Source of the DNA: Thermotoga neapolitana DSM 4359
Lineage (GTDB): Bacteria > Thermotogota > Thermotogae > Thermotogales > Thermotogaceae
Direction: 5' to 3'
DNA length: 64,000 bases
Assembly (NCBI RefSeq): GCF_000018945.1
Contig: NC_011978.1
Coordinates: 1-64,000 of the forward strand
Of this stretch, positions 42,905 to 50,748 are shown in pieces. Made by a program: the position numbers and the translations under genes. The notes under the pieces are model-generated. The model saw only the letters and a list, made by a program, of their open reading frames with translations. It did not search any database and was not told the origin of the DNA. The number at the start of each line of letters is the position of its first letter. The stretch's first letter is position 1.

Positions 42905-44164
42905 ATGTTGAATTTAACGGTGCAGGTTCCCCTTGAGTCTTTTGTGAAAATATTCAATCACTTTGGAATCCTCGAGTACAGAAATTTTGTCAAGCACTCT
43001 ATCCAGGTTGCAAAAATTACAAGGGAGATGGTAGAAAAACTCTCACTTCCGGTAGATCTGGATCTTGCCTATCTTTCCGGGTTGGTACATGACACCGGGC
43101 TTGTTCTTCTCGCATCGACGGAGAACTACAAAAGGTTCAGCGACCTGTTCAGAGGAGTGGCCGACCTGGAAAAACTCGTATTTTCCCTCGATGAAAAGAA
43201 CAGACACGCTGGTGTTTCCCATACACTCATTTCCTCCGTGGACTTTCTGTCTTCAGAATGTAAAGAGGCCGTTTTGTATCATCACGCACCATACCATGAA
43301 CTGAAAGATGAAACAACAACCTTGCTTGCAAACTGTATAAACGCCGCTGACAGGATCTCCCAGATTCATCTGAAACACCACACCGAAGAGTTAAGTGTGG
43401 ACTTTCTGAAAGAAGCAACCGAGAGAATAGAGAATGATCCGGGCATAACTTCACCGGTGAAACAGGTGGCACTGGAAATTCTGCACGATCACTGCATTGT
43501 ATATCTTCTGGATGAGAATCCAAGGTTCCATTCTCCCAGGCTTTTGTCTCTCAGCGAGTTTGAACCCCTCGTTAAGATCCTTGCCTTCTTGCTCGATGTG
43601 AGAAGCATCTACACGAGACAGCACACACTCACGGTTGCCGAAGTTTCCAGAATCATTGCTGAAGAGATGCTGGGCGAAGAGGATGCCAAACTTGTTTACA
43701 TCGCCGCTTTGCTTCACGACGTGGGAAAGATCAGCGTCCCACTTGAGATACTTCACAAACCGGGCAAATTGAACGAGGTTGAGATGTTCATCATGAGAAA
43801 CCACGTGGTGGATACCTACAGAATTCTGGAAGAAGCAGGCCTTGGCTACATAACAAAGATAGCGGCCGCACACCATGAAAGGTGCGATGGATCTGGATAT
43901 CCTCTTGGGCTGACCTCACGAAACCTCACCGTGCACCAGAAGATTCTTCAGGTAACGGATGTGTTCTCAGCACTCATCGAGGACAGACCATACAGAAAGG
44001 CACTCTCTGTTTCTGAAGCACTGAAGATTCTGGAAAAAGAAGCCTCTCAGGGTAAACTGGATCGAAGGGTGATCGAAACACTGAAACTCCTTGTGGAAAG
44101 GAAAGATACCGTTTCCCGGTTGAAAGAACAGGCTTTTGCCCGATTCTCTAAGATGCACTTGTGA
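42905..44164 (+). CDS. Tandem HD protein with C-terminal HD-GYP domain (c-di-GMP phosphodiesterase)
   Basis: The 419-residue cytosolic protein has an N-terminal HD-type domain (FVKHSIQVAKITREMV, LSGLVHDTGL, YHHAPYHEL) and a C-terminal HD-GYP domain at about residues 225-400: RQHTLTVAEVSRIIAEEM, AALLHDVGKISVPLEIL, MRNHVVDTYRIL, AAHHERCDGSGYPLGL and DVFSALIEDRPYRKA. The full HHExxDGSGYP motif is kept, so hydrolysis of cyclic di-GMP is likely. The first domain resembles a signal-sensing HD module. ATG 42905 follows CGAGGTG. A TATAAT at 42866-42871 may serve as its -10 box. Confidence 0.88.
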   Translation: MLNLTVQVPLESFVKIFNHFGILEYRNFVKHSIQVAKITREMVEKLSLPVDLDLAYLSGLVHDTGLVLLASTENYKRFSDLFRGVADLEKLVFSLDEKNRHAGVSHTLISSVDFLSSECKEAVLYHHAPYHELKDETTTLLANCINAADRISQIHLKHHTEELSVDFLKEATERIENDPGITSPVKQVALEILHDHCIVYLLDENPRFHSPRLLSLSEFEPLVKILAFLLDVRSIYTRQHTLTVAEVSRIIAEEMLGEEDAKLVYIAALLHDVGKISVPLEILHKPGKLNEVEMFIMRNHVVDTYRILEEAGLGYITKIAAAHHERCDGSGYPLGLTSRNLTVHQKILQVTDVFSALIEDRPYRKALSVSEALKILEKEASQGKLDRRVIETLKLLVERKDTVSRLKEQAFARFSKMHL

Positions 44165-44246
44165 GAACTATCACCTCAACGATCCTTCCGGCAGCGTTTC
44201 CGTCACCGTACAGTCCATCTGGATAATATGATCCAAGTACTTTCAT
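44148..44246 (-). pseudogene. Scar of a UDP-GlcNAc 2-epimerase (wecB-like) gene
   Basis: A 32-codon frame whose ATG overlaps the glycosyltransferase stop (ATGA) reads MKVLGSYYPDGLYGDGNAAG, RIVEVIVLTSAS. GDGNAAxRIVExI is the C-terminal signature of WecB/MnaA epimerases (usually NPYGDGNASERIVEIL), and MKVLG is their usual start. About 330 codons in between are missing. It overlaps the end of the HD-GYP gene by 17 bp on the opposite strand. Confidence 0.7.
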
Positions 44247-45346
44247 TCGATCACCTCGGCTATTTTCTTCAGAAATTCTTCTTCTTTCCTTTCATCCCAG
44301 ACGAAAAGGTTCTGATGTTTCTTGATGTTTTCCAGTATTCTTTCGTATCTTTGACAGGCGTCTTCTATTTTCCTCAAACTGTCCTCTGTATTTGAAGGAT
44401 CAATGACAACTCCTATCTCTAACTCTTTAACTAACCTTGCCATTGATACGAAGGATTTTTTGACAACAACCGGAGTACCGGCAGCGATGGAATCGTAAAA
44501 TTTATGCGGCAGAGCGTACAAATCGTTCTTGTAGTCCTCTCTCCCGATTGTACTGTAAGACACAAGCGAAAACATTCCTTTTGAGATCTCCTCCATCATT
44601 TTCTCATACGGTAGAAAGGAAGTGTATGTGTGAGGCACATCGGAGAACACTTTTGATTCCATTCCTATTACTCTGAAAGAAAATCCCTTTTCGATCAGTG
44701 CCTTTATGAGTTTCTTTTCATAGGTGAGATTTCTCTGGGTTTTTCCCACCATGATGATTTCCTTTCTTTTTCTGCCGGAATCAGGTTCGATTTTCAATGA
44801 CGCATAATTCGGAACAACGAAGGTCTTTGACGGGGCCAGACCAGTTTTTGCGACGATCTCATCCCGTGTTTCTTCAGAGACAAAGATACACAGGTCAGAC
44901 AGTTCAAGTTGTTTTTTGAATATTCTCCACATGAAAAATTCTTTCAGATCACTCAATGGTCTGGGAAGGACGTTGAGGAAATTTTGGGGATGGTATTCGT
45001 GAATATCGTAGATGATCTTTTTCCCCTGTTTTTTGGTTATCAGAAATGGTTTCAAGGGCTTCGTGGCCGGAAAGTGATGGAGGTAAAGCACATCGTAGTC
45101 CTCTCTTTCCACAAGATGACAGATCTTCTCATCGAAGATCCTTCTTTCTGAAAGTTTGCGCAAAACGCTTCCTGTGTTCTCGCATTTTAGTGGTATGTAT
45201 TCAATTCCTCTTTCCTCGAAACCGGATTCTGATTCCTTCGTTCGGTACTGGTATATGACCTTCCATCTTTTAGACAGTGCTCGCACCGTTCTGAAGACCC
45301 TTTTGTCGTCTCGAGAATGCATGTATCCGATGACAAGAATCTTCAC
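44243..45346 (-). CDS. GT-B glycosyltransferase
   Basis: The 367-residue protein has a GT4-like layout: an N-terminal domain (KILVIGYMHSRDDKRVFRTV, VLYLHHFPATKP, IIYDIHEYHPQNF) and a C-terminal domain (IIMVGKTQRNLTYEKKLIK, FRVIGMESKVF, SFLPYEKMMEEIS, ALPHKFYDSIAAGTPVVV). The E-x7-E motif is reduced to the KFYDSIAAG part, so it is a diverged member. GTG 45346 has AAAGGAG eight bases upstream; the earlier GTG 45355 overlaps that site. Its neighbour was once a WecB-like epimerase, so a HexNAc-containing glycan is likely. Confidence 0.8.
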   Translation of the reverse strand: MKILVIGYMHSRDDKRVFRTVRALSKRWKVIYQYRTKESESGFEERGIEYIPLKCENTGSVLRKLSERRIFDEKICHLVEREDYDVLYLHHFPATKPLKPFLITKKQGKKIIYDIHEYHPQNFLNVLPRPLSDLKEFFMWRIFKKQLELSDLCIFVSEETRDEIVAKTGLAPSKTFVVPNYASLKIEPDSGRKRKEIIMVGKTQRNLTYEKKLIKALIEKGFSFRVIGMESKVFSDVPHTYTSFLPYEKMMEEISKGMFSLVSYSTIGREDYKNDLYALPHKFYDSIAAGTPVVVKKSFVSMARLVKELEIGVVIDPSNTEDSLRKIEDACQRYERILENIKKHQNLFVWDERKEEEFLKKIAEVIE

Positions 45347-45374
45347 AGCAGTCACTCCTTTGAAGATGTCGTTT

Positions 45375-46088
45375 TCAACCTCTCACAGTGATTGTTTCTT
45401 CATGAAAACCCGTCATCCACTTCACACCCTTCACCACGACCCAGGTGTCCAGATAGTCGAAGAGCCATTCAAAGAGCGTTGTCCAGATGAGAAAAACGGT
45501 GATTGTTCTCAGGGAGAAGTACCCGGTGAGGGCACCGTAGAAGAAGATCACGTTGTCCACAAGTTGAGCGAGTTTCGTCGCTGCGTTGTCACGGAGCCAC
45601 AGGTGTTTTCCAAAAAGACCTTCTGTTCTCTTCAGAAAATCCTGAAAGCGCGCCTTGAAGACACCGGACACAACGAAGGCAATCCAGCTGAAGATCGTGG
45701 TCCTCCAGACGGGAAGGAAGAGAGCCTTCATGTGCTCGTGAGCCCAGTCCTCGTTCGATGGAACGTATCCGAGGGCAACAAGCATTCCCGCAAGGAACAC
45801 AACCTGGGCGAAGAAACCAACGGCAACCAGTTTCTGTGCTTCCCTGTATCCGTAAACCTCCGTCACGATGGCAACCAGCGTGATGAAAAAGGGGCCAAGG
45901 AAGACACCGGCGTACAGCTGTACACCGGGAAGCAGATCGTACGCCTTCAACACAGCCACGTTCATGTAGAGCACCAGCATCGCCCCGAGGGCGTATATTC
46001 CCTTCAATCCGAAGAAACGAATGGTGATGAAAACAAGCAAAACTCCAAGGAAGTATTCAAGGGAAAGAAAGAGCCAGTTCACAACCAT
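45375..46088 (-). CDS. VUT-family membrane transporter (YhhQ-like, queuosine precursor type)
   Basis: The 237-residue protein has six to seven membrane helices and matches the DUF165/VUT family: FFITLVAIVTEVYGYREAQKL, AHEHMKALFLPVWRTTIFSWIAF, KHLWLRDNAATKLAQLVDN and FEWLFDYLDTW. YhhQ of this family imports queuosine precursors (preQ0/preQ1). Here the substrate is inferred only from the family. ATG 46088 shares its A with the stop of the MBL gene (TGATG) and has GGAGG eight bases upstream, so translation is coupled. Confidence 0.85.
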   Translation of the reverse strand: MVVNWLFLSLEYFLGVLLVFITIRFFGLKGIYALGAMLVLYMNVAVLKAYDLLPGVQLYAGVFLGPFFITLVAIVTEVYGYREAQKLVAVGFFAQVVFLAGMLVALGYVPSNEDWAHEHMKALFLPVWRTTIFSWIAFVVSGVFKARFQDFLKRTEGLFGKHLWLRDNAATKLAQLVDNVIFFYGALTGYFSLRTITVFLIWTTLFEWLFDYLDTWVVVKGVKWMTGFHEETITVRG

Positions 46089-46963
46089 CACACTCGCCTC
46101 CACAAGAGTGTGTTTTCTCTGAACTCTCTTTCCACTTCTTTTCTATCCAGAAGAAAACTCAGATACGCATGAACGGTGGATCTGTAGAGTACGTACTGTG
46201 TGAGGTTCTCCAGGGTGATTTCAAACCTGTCGAAAAGACTCTTCATGAGTTCTTCTGTTTTTGCTGGAACCTTCAGAATGTCCAGGATCGTGTTGATGAC
46301 GCTTTCTACCGTTTTTCTGTTGAGTTCAACAAGTTCTTCTATGTCCTGAACCACCTTCCCATGAGACGGCACGTAGTAGTTGTAGTTTGTCTTTTCCAGA
46401 AAGTTCAGCGTCTGAAGGAACTCTTCCACGTTGTAGACGACGAAGATCCTGTGTTTTTTGATCGACTCTTCGGAAAAGACCGAATCGGCACAGAAGAGAA
46501 CACCATCCACGGCCACACCGATCTGTCCTGGGGAGTGTCCGGAAAGAGAGACGATCTCAAGTTCCACTCCATCGAGAATGAGAGGGCCTTCTTTCAGTGT
46601 TTCGTCGACCTTTGAAGGTTTTGCCATGAGGAACTTGTTTCTGAGTTCTTCAGGTGGAAAGGCACCGTAGAGGTAGAACGGTTCGAGGACGGTGTGTTCT
46701 ATGATCTCTTTTTCCAGTTCCGAGGCGAGCACTCTGGTGGAAAAACGCTTTTTCAAAAACGCGTTCCCGCCGCAGTGGTCGGCGTGTGAGTGGGTGTTTA
46801 TGAGATAGAGCGGAGGCTTTTCTAAAAGACGTGAGACCTTTCTCGGAACGCTTTCGTCGATGCCGCTGTCTATGAGAACGCTGGAATTTTCTGCGTGAAC
46901 GACTCCTATGTTCACCGGGTTTGGAACGTAAGACACCCTCTCTGTGAGGCGTTCTATCTCCAC
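46088..46963 (-). CDS. Metallo-beta-lactamase-fold hydrolase
   Basis: The 291-residue protein has the MBL metal motif THSHADHCGG (His58, His60, Asp62, His63), the next ligands in LSGHSPGQIGV and FCADSVF, and the last histidine in YVPSHGKVV. The N-terminal ERVSYVPNPVNIGVV strand is usual for GloB/RNase-Z-related hydrolases. A C-terminal helical region (residues 215-290) is like the DNA-binding or dimer lid of LACTB2-type proteins. The substrate is not evident. GTG 46963 follows AGGAGG. It forms an operon with the VUT gene. Confidence 0.85.
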   Translation of the reverse strand: MEIERLTERVSYVPNPVNIGVVHAENSSVLIDSGIDESVPRKVSRLLEKPPLYLINTHSHADHCGGNAFLKKRFSTRVLASELEKEIIEHTVLEPFYLYGAFPPEELRNKFLMAKPSKVDETLKEGPLILDGVELEIVSLSGHSPGQIGVAVDGVLFCADSVFSEESIKKHRIFVVYNVEEFLQTLNFLEKTNYNYYVPSHGKVVQDIEELVELNRKTVESVINTILDILKVPAKTEELMKSLFDRFEITLENLTQYVLYRSTVHAYLSFLLDRKEVEREFRENTLLWRRV

Positions 46964-46999
46964 GGTTTCAGAACCTCCTGATGGGCGGATCTCTGGAAG

Positions 47000-47008
47000 A
47001 TTATACCA
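47000..47008 (-). promoter_or_regulatory. Extended -10 promoter for the MBL/VUT operon
   Basis: On the minus strand TGG-TATAAT lies at 47008-47000, 37 bp before the MBL start. No good -35 box was seen, which is acceptable for an extended -10 promoter. Confidence 0.65.
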
Positions 47009-47013
47009 GAGAC

Positions 47014-47042
47014 TTGATTTTCTCTTTCACAAATGGTAGTAT
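47014..47042 (+). promoter_or_regulatory. Promoter of the His-rich small protein
   Basis: TTGATT (47014-47019) and TAGTAT (47037-47042) are 17 bp apart, with a TGG extension before the -10. The element lies 37 bp before the ATG and beside the divergent MBL promoter. Confidence 0.68.
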
Positions 47043-47078
47043 TTCTCAGAGCACAGTTTTTTCAAGGAGGTTTTTATT

Positions 47079-47408
47079 ATGAGTATGCACGAGCATGAAC
47101 ACGAACATGAACATCAGACGGAAGTCTTCAGCCTGTTCGACCAGGATGGAAACGAGGTGTTCTTCCACAAACTGGGAGAAGTTGAAGACGAAGGGAATAC
47201 CTTCTGGGTCTGCGAAGAGGTCTTTCTGAACGACGCAAGGGACATGATAGAAGACCTCGGTGAAGTTTACATCTTCAAGGCAGACGAGACTCCCGAAGGC
47301 ATCATGCTGGAAGGAGTAGAATACGAAACGGCGAAAAAAGTCTTCGAGAAGTGGCAGCAGAGCATTCCCGATATCGAAGAGATGTTCTTCGAAGAGGACG
47401 GGGAATGA
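47079..47408 (+). CDS. DUF1292-like small acidic protein with His-Glu repeat
   Basis: The 109-residue protein begins MSMHEHEHEHEHQ, a metal-binding-type His/Glu repeat. It is followed by FSLFDQDGNEVFFHKLGEVE, FWVCEEVFL and EDLGEVYIFKADETPEGIML, a three-strand pattern like the DUF1292 family. The last 30 residues are acidic (IPDIEEMFFEEDGE). Function is unknown; metal chaperoning or buffering can be suggested from the repeat but not shown. AAGGAGG lies 8 bases before ATG 47079. It is a single-gene unit with its own promoter and a shared terminator. Confidence 0.75.
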   Translation: MSMHEHEHEHEHQTEVFSLFDQDGNEVFFHKLGEVEDEGNTFWVCEEVFLNDARDMIEDLGEVYIFKADETPEGIMLEGVEYETAKKVFEKWQQSIPDIEEMFFEEDGE

Positions 47409-47438
47409 AAAAAGGGCGCATCGGCGCCCTTTTGTTTT
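47408..47438. terminator. Bidirectional terminator
   Basis: GGGCGC/GCGCCC with an ATCG loop is flanked by an A-run on the left and TTTTGTTTT on the right, so it can stop both the His-rich gene and the convergent S6-SSB-S18 operon. Confidence 0.9.
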
Positions 47439-47664
47439 ATATCTTCAGGTAAGGAAGTAGTCCCATCTGTCTTGCCCTCTTGATGGCCACCTTCACCATT
47501 CTCTGATGCTTGGCGCACGTTCCGGTGAGCCTTTTTGGAATGATCTTTCCCTTGTCCGTGAGGAAATCACTGAGGAGTTTTGTGTCTTTATAGTCAACGT
47601 AATCCAATTTCATCTCACAGAGTCTGCACTTTTTGATCTTCTTTCTTCTTCTTCTGTAAGCCAC
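47437..47664 (-). CDS. rpsR: 30S ribosomal protein S18
   Basis: S18 is a small-subunit protein that pairs with S6 on the platform. The 75-residue chain has the basic start [33 protein letters not shown], then [19 protein letters not shown] and [10 protein letters not shown], all typical. It keeps paired cysteines (CRLCEMK, plus GTCAKH) of the zinc-binding form. GTG 47664 with GGAGGTG upstream is preferred over the earlier GTG 47673. It is the last gene of the rpsF-ssb-rpsR operon, the usual bacterial order. Confidence 0.97.
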   Translation of the reverse strand: MAYRRRRKKIKKCRLCEMKLDYVDYKDTKLLSDFLTDKGKIIPKRLTGTCAKHQRMVKVAIKRARQMGLLPYLKI

Positions 47665-47678
47665 AGCACACACCTCCC

Positions 47679-48107
47679 TCAGAATGGCGGTTCGTCTTCA
47701 CTGAAGGTATCATCGGTGAAATCTTCCTCTGGAATCTCCAGTTTTTCTTCGATGTCTTCGCTGGGCATCTCGACAGGCTTTCTGTCCATGAACCTCACGA
47801 CGTTCGCAACCACCTCTGGAGAGACCCTCTTTTCTCCGGTCTGGGTTTCCCATCTTCTCATTCTCATTTCACCTTCGACGAGGATGAGCCTTCCTTTGGT
47901 GAGGTAAGTTCTTGCGAACTCTGCGAGCCTTCCAAATGTCACCACCCTGAAAAAGTCCGTCGTTTGAGCATCGTCGGGGGCGTTCTTCCTTGGAACCCTA
48001 TCCACCGCTATCGTGAAGGTGGTGACGGGCGTTCCACTCAGGGTGTATCTCTCTTCAGGGTCTCTCACGAGTCTTCCAATGAGGATGATCCTGTTGAAAA
48101 AAGACAT
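47679..48107 (-). CDS. ssb: Single-stranded DNA-binding protein
   Basis: SSB coats single-stranded DNA in replication and repair. The 142-residue protein has an OB fold ([60 protein letters not shown]) and ends in an acidic tail finishing DEPPF, the protein-interaction tip. It is smaller than E. coli SSB, as is known for Thermotoga. Its start overlaps the rpsF stop by one base, so the two are coupled. Confidence 0.97.
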   Translation of the reverse strand: MSFFNRIILIGRLVRDPEERYTLSGTPVTTFTIAVDRVPRKNAPDDAQTTDFFRVVTFGRLAEFARTYLTKGRLILVEGEMRMRRWETQTGEKRVSPEVVANVVRFMDRKPVEMPSEDIEEKLEIPEEDFTDDTFSEDEPPF

Positions 48108-48490
48108 CAGGCTTCGGTTCCTCCTTCACCCTCAGAGACCTCAGCCTCTTTCTTTTCGCTCTGAGCCTTCCTCTCTTTCTTTTCCAGGTCAAACCTTCTG
48201 AAGGTCTGCCATCTGATGATCTCCGGGGTTATCCTGTAGAAATTCTCCAGTTCCTGAAGGTGCTGTCCGTCACACCTGAAGTAGATCACCGTGTAGTCTC
48301 CTTCGCTGAACTTTTTGATCTCGTAGGCGAACTTCCTCATGCCCATCCTTTCGACTTTGTCGATCTTTCCCTTGACCCTCTCTTCGATGATTCCTTTGAC
48401 TCTTTCGACGAGTTTTTCTCTTTCTTCTTCTGGTACGTTTGGAGCGATGATGAACATGCTCTCGTAGATCCTCTCCTTCACGTAAGCCAC
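48107..48490 (-). CDS. rpsF: 30S ribosomal protein S6
   Basis: The 127-residue S6 has the ferredoxin-like fold: YESMFIIAPNVPEEEREKLV, GKIDKVERMGMRKFAYEIKK, GDYTVIYFRCDGQ and ITPEIIRWQTFRRFD. The C-terminal tail is a charged extension (KKERKAQSEKKEAEVSEGEG), as in Thermotoga. GTG 48490 follows GGAGGTGAG. It is the first gene of the S6-SSB-S18 operon, with a structured leader. Confidence 0.97.
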   Translation of the reverse strand: MAYVKERIYESMFIIAPNVPEEEREKLVERVKGIIEERVKGKIDKVERMGMRKFAYEIKKFSEGDYTVIYFRCDGQHLQELENFYRITPEIIRWQTFRRFDLEKKERKAQSEKKEAEVSEGEGGTEA

Positions 48491-48510
48491 AAAAACTCAC
48501 CTCCCTCGGA

Positions 48511-48546
48511 CATCTGGCCCCACCTCCGGTTCGGTGGAGCGGGATT
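48511..48546 (-). promoter_or_regulatory. Hairpin leader upstream of rpsF (possible S6:S18 binding site)
   Basis: The leader of about 60 nt reads, on the minus strand, CCGCTCCACCGAACCGGAGG and on. CCACC pairs with GGTGG around a GAACCGGA loop. In many bacteria an S6:S18 complex represses this operon by binding such a leader with a CCG loop element. The assignment is from position and this partial match only. Confidence 0.42.
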
Positions 48547-48557
48547 TCACTCTCACG

Positions 48558-48586
48558 ATTATACCATCACCTTTTGAGTCTGCAAA
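48558..48586 (-). promoter_or_regulatory. Promoter of the S6-SSB-S18 operon
   Basis: On the minus strand TATAAT (48563-48558) has a TGG extension and a 17-bp spacer to TTTGCA (48586-48581), a 4/6 match to the -35. It overlaps the end of the DtxR-like gene, so the two may be partly read through. Confidence 0.75.
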
Positions 48587-49022
48587 GGGTTGGAAACTCT
48601 CCTGTTTCCAGATATTCTTTGAAGCCCTTTATACAGATGGGCGTTATGTGAGGACAGTGTGTGAGGAAGTTCATGAAGTCGACGACCCTGTCTGCTATCT
48701 TCTCCTCGAGATTGAAGAAGATCTCCCACGCACCCTTTTCTGCCTCTTCCTCATCGAGGAACAGGATCTTCTTCAAAAACTCCTTCAGGTTGTTGAAGCG
48801 CTCCAGTTCTTTCTGGGCAAGTTCTGTACCCTTTTTTGTGAGGGAAATGGGGCCCCTTCTCACGTAGTTTATCAGTTTTTTCGATGCGAGTTCTTCGAGG
48901 ATTTGCTTGGCAGATGGCATCTTCACTCTGAGAAAATCCGATACTTTCTTCAGCCTTGTGCTTCCCTCATCCAGTGTCAAAAGGACCGCAAGAAGGTATC
49001 GCTTTTCGGTCGGTGATAACAT
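48567..49022 (-). CDS. DtxR/MntR-type metal-dependent transcriptional regulator
   Basis: The 151-residue protein has a winged HTH at residues 3-65 (SPTEKRYLLAVLLTLDEG, VSDFLRVKMPSAKQILEEL, LINYVRRGPISLTKKG) followed by a helical dimer/metal domain (FLDEEEAEKGAWEIFFNLEE, IADRVVDFMNFLTHCPHITP). This is the DtxR family plan. The usual HRL-E metal residues are replaced by a Glu/Cys/His-rich set, and the end has CPHITPIC and a final Cys, so metal or cluster sensing may differ from MntR. ATG 49022 follows GGGAGGTAG. It is not next to a metal transporter here. Confidence 0.78.
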   Translation of the reverse strand: MLSPTEKRYLLAVLLTLDEGSTRLKKVSDFLRVKMPSAKQILEELASKKLINYVRRGPISLTKKGTELAQKELERFNNLKEFLKKILFLDEEEAEKGAWEIFFNLEEKIADRVVDFMNFLTHCPHITPICIKGFKEYLETGEFPTLCRLKR

Positions 49023-49065
49023 ATTTCTACCTCCCTTTAAGGTTATTCTAACACAGATGTCGGGA

Positions 49066-49074
49066 TGGTAGAAT
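49066..49074 (+). promoter_or_regulatory. Extended -10 promoter of the small membrane protein
   Basis: TGG-TAGAAT (49066-49074) is an extended -10 element with one mismatch, 25 bp before ATG 49100. It lies in the divergent gap with the DtxR-like gene. Confidence 0.55.
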
Positions 49075-49099
49075 ATCGTTGAACGCAGGTGAAGGGGTG

Positions 49100-49414
49100 A
49101 TGAAGTTGAAGTTCTTCGGAATGGTCCTGATACTCCTTGGGGTACTCATTCTTCTTTCTGTCTTCAACGTCTTCGATGTTTCCTTTGGAAAGTTTCTGGG
49201 CTTTGTCTTTGCGGCACTCTTTGGTTACACGGGGGTGAACGCCCTCGTGAGGAAGGGCTTCCCTAACGGGCTTGTCTCCTGTGCGATAGCCCTCGTTCTT
49301 GTGCTTCACGTTTTCGGTGTCCACAGGTTCACCTTCTGGGAAGGTTTCGTTGTTTTCTTCTCTGTTCTTCTCATAGAGTGGGGATTCTTTGCGATTCTCT
49401 CTCACAGGGGCTGA
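49100..49414 (+). CDS. Small integral membrane protein of unknown function
   Basis: The 104-residue protein has four predicted membrane helices: FFGMVLILLGVLILLSVFNV, FLGFVFAALFGYTG, LVSCAIALVLVLHVFGV and GFVVFFSVLLIEWGFFAIL. I recognise no family signature. LiaF/DUF5668-like membrane proteins have a similar layout and a similar first helix-turn, so that is one possibility. AAGGGGTG precedes ATG 49100; an upstream in-frame start is unlikely. Its end overlaps the convergent FAD gene by 13 bp. Confidence 0.6.
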   Translation: MKLKFFGMVLILLGVLILLSVFNVFDVSFGKFLGFVFAALFGYTGVNALVRKGFPNGLVSCAIALVLVLHVFGVHRFTFWEGFVVFFSVLLIEWGFFAILSHRG

Positions 49415-50748
49415 ATCTTCATTCCCATTGCTCTCATGTAGCCCATCGATGTGGCGTACTGGACCGATCTTGTCCAGCCTGAACAGTCTCCGATGACGTG
49501 AAGGTCTTCCACCACGTCGTTGAGGAACTTGTTGGTGTAGAACTTCACCTCGACCGCGTAGAGCAGGTTGTCGAAGTAAGCAGCCCCCGGTATCACCCTG
49601 TCGAGGTTCTCAACGAAGTCCACAAGGGACTCTCTTATCTTCGAGGGGAACACGAGGTTCGCGTCTCCGAGAATGTAACTTTCCGGGTCCAGGGTGGGGT
49701 GGACCCTTCCAAGCCTTTTGGTCCTTCTGAACTCTTTGAAATCACCATACGTCTGGAGAATCACTTTTTCCCTGTCTCCTGCGAGGATGTTTGCGAGTTT
49801 TGCGAGATTCACCCCGTAGCCCGTCGGGTCTTTGAAGGGCTCTGTAAAACGCGTGGTGACCAGGATGGCAAAGTTCGTGTTCTCTGTCTTTCGAAGACTG
49901 TCCGAGTATCCGTTCACCGTGGTGAAGTCCTCGTACTTTTCCAGGGTCACCTTCCCTGCCGGGTTCTGACAGAAGATCCTGCAGATGTAACCCGTTTTCG
50001 TTCTGTAACGGATCTTCACCTCGTACATGTCGGAGAAGGGATCCATAACGTGGTTTGGAAGTTCGTATCTGATTCCGATGTCGACGAACTGATTCGGTTT
50101 CACAAGTTGTGGGTACTTCTCTTTGAGACGTTCCATGAGTCTGTGACCACTTCTTCCTACGGCGATCACGAGTTCATCGAATTCGAAGTCTCCCTTTTCG
50201 GTGTGTACCCTGTGGGGTGGCCCAAAGTCCACGTCCTCTGCGGTAACTCCGAAGAGAAATTCGATGTTTTCGAACGAGGAAAAGTGTCTGTATATGTTCT
50301 CGTTCGTCTCTTTGAGTATGTCAGTTCCCAGATGGAAGAAGTACGACTTCACCGGCTCAAAGCCGTGGTGGTAGAAGAGTTTGTAGACTCTCTCGTTCGA
50401 AAAGGACTCTCCAAACTCGATCTTTTTTCCGTCTCTTTCGAAGGATCTCAGATAGTTTATGAGGCCTTCTCTTCTGTCAGCGGCTGGCTTGTAGCCGGAA
50501 AACTTCAGGTAGAACTCCACCGTCTTTGCCTGGATTTCGAGGGGAATGTAGATCTCTCCTCCCATGCCGTATGAGATGAAGATCTTTCCATCCATCCTCA
50601 CACCGGAGATGGTGTTGTGGGCGTAGTCCTTTCCCCTCTCAAGAATGGTGATCCTGTAGTTGCTTATCTTTCCACTCTCTATGAGGCCGTGAATGAAACC
50701 GATTGCACTCGCACCAAAACCAACAATCCCGAGTTTCTTCAACCACAT
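49402..50748 (-). CDS. FAD-dependent dehydrogenase (COG2509-like)
   Basis: The 448-residue protein starts with an FAD-binding motif GIVGFGASAIGFIHGLIE (GxGxxG variant) and ends with VIGDCSGWTRSVQYATSMGYMRA, where an NAD(P)/FAD GD motif is expected. The middle has FDELVIAVGRSGHRLMERL and FVDIGIRYELPNHVM, which fit the family of uncharacterised FAD-utilising dehydrogenases (COG2509). These are often called 5-amino-6-(5-phosphoribosylamino)-type or geranylgeranyl-reductase-like in error. The substrate is unknown. ATG 50748 shares a base with the stop of the PHP gene (TGATG). Confidence 0.78.
   Translation of the reverse strand: MWLKKLGIVGFGASAIGFIHGLIESGKISNYRITILERGKDYAHNTISGVRMDGKIFISYGMGGEIYIPLEIQAKTVEFYLKFSGYKPAADRREGLINYLRSFERDGKKIEFGESFSNERVYKLFYHHGFEPVKSYFFHLGTDILKETNENIYRHFSSFENIEFLFGVTAEDVDFGPPHRVHTEKGDFEFDELVIAVGRSGHRLMERLKEKYPQLVKPNQFVDIGIRYELPNHVMDPFSDMYEVKIRYRTKTGYICRIFCQNPAGKVTLEKYEDFTTVNGYSDSLRKTENTNFAILVTTRFTEPFKDPTGYGVNLAKLANILAGDREKVILQTYGDFKEFRRTKRLGRVHPTLDPESYILGDANLVFPSKIRESLVDFVENLDRVIPGAAYFDNLLYAVEVKFYTNKFLNDVVEDLHVIGDCSGWTRSVQYATSMGYMRAMGMKIQPL

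Noticed and set aside
49498-50574. A 358-codon open frame on the plus strand inside the FAD dehydrogenase
   Set aside because: The minus-strand gene has FAD motifs and a coupled start; the plus frame is its shadow with low-complexity Val/Leu/Phe composition.
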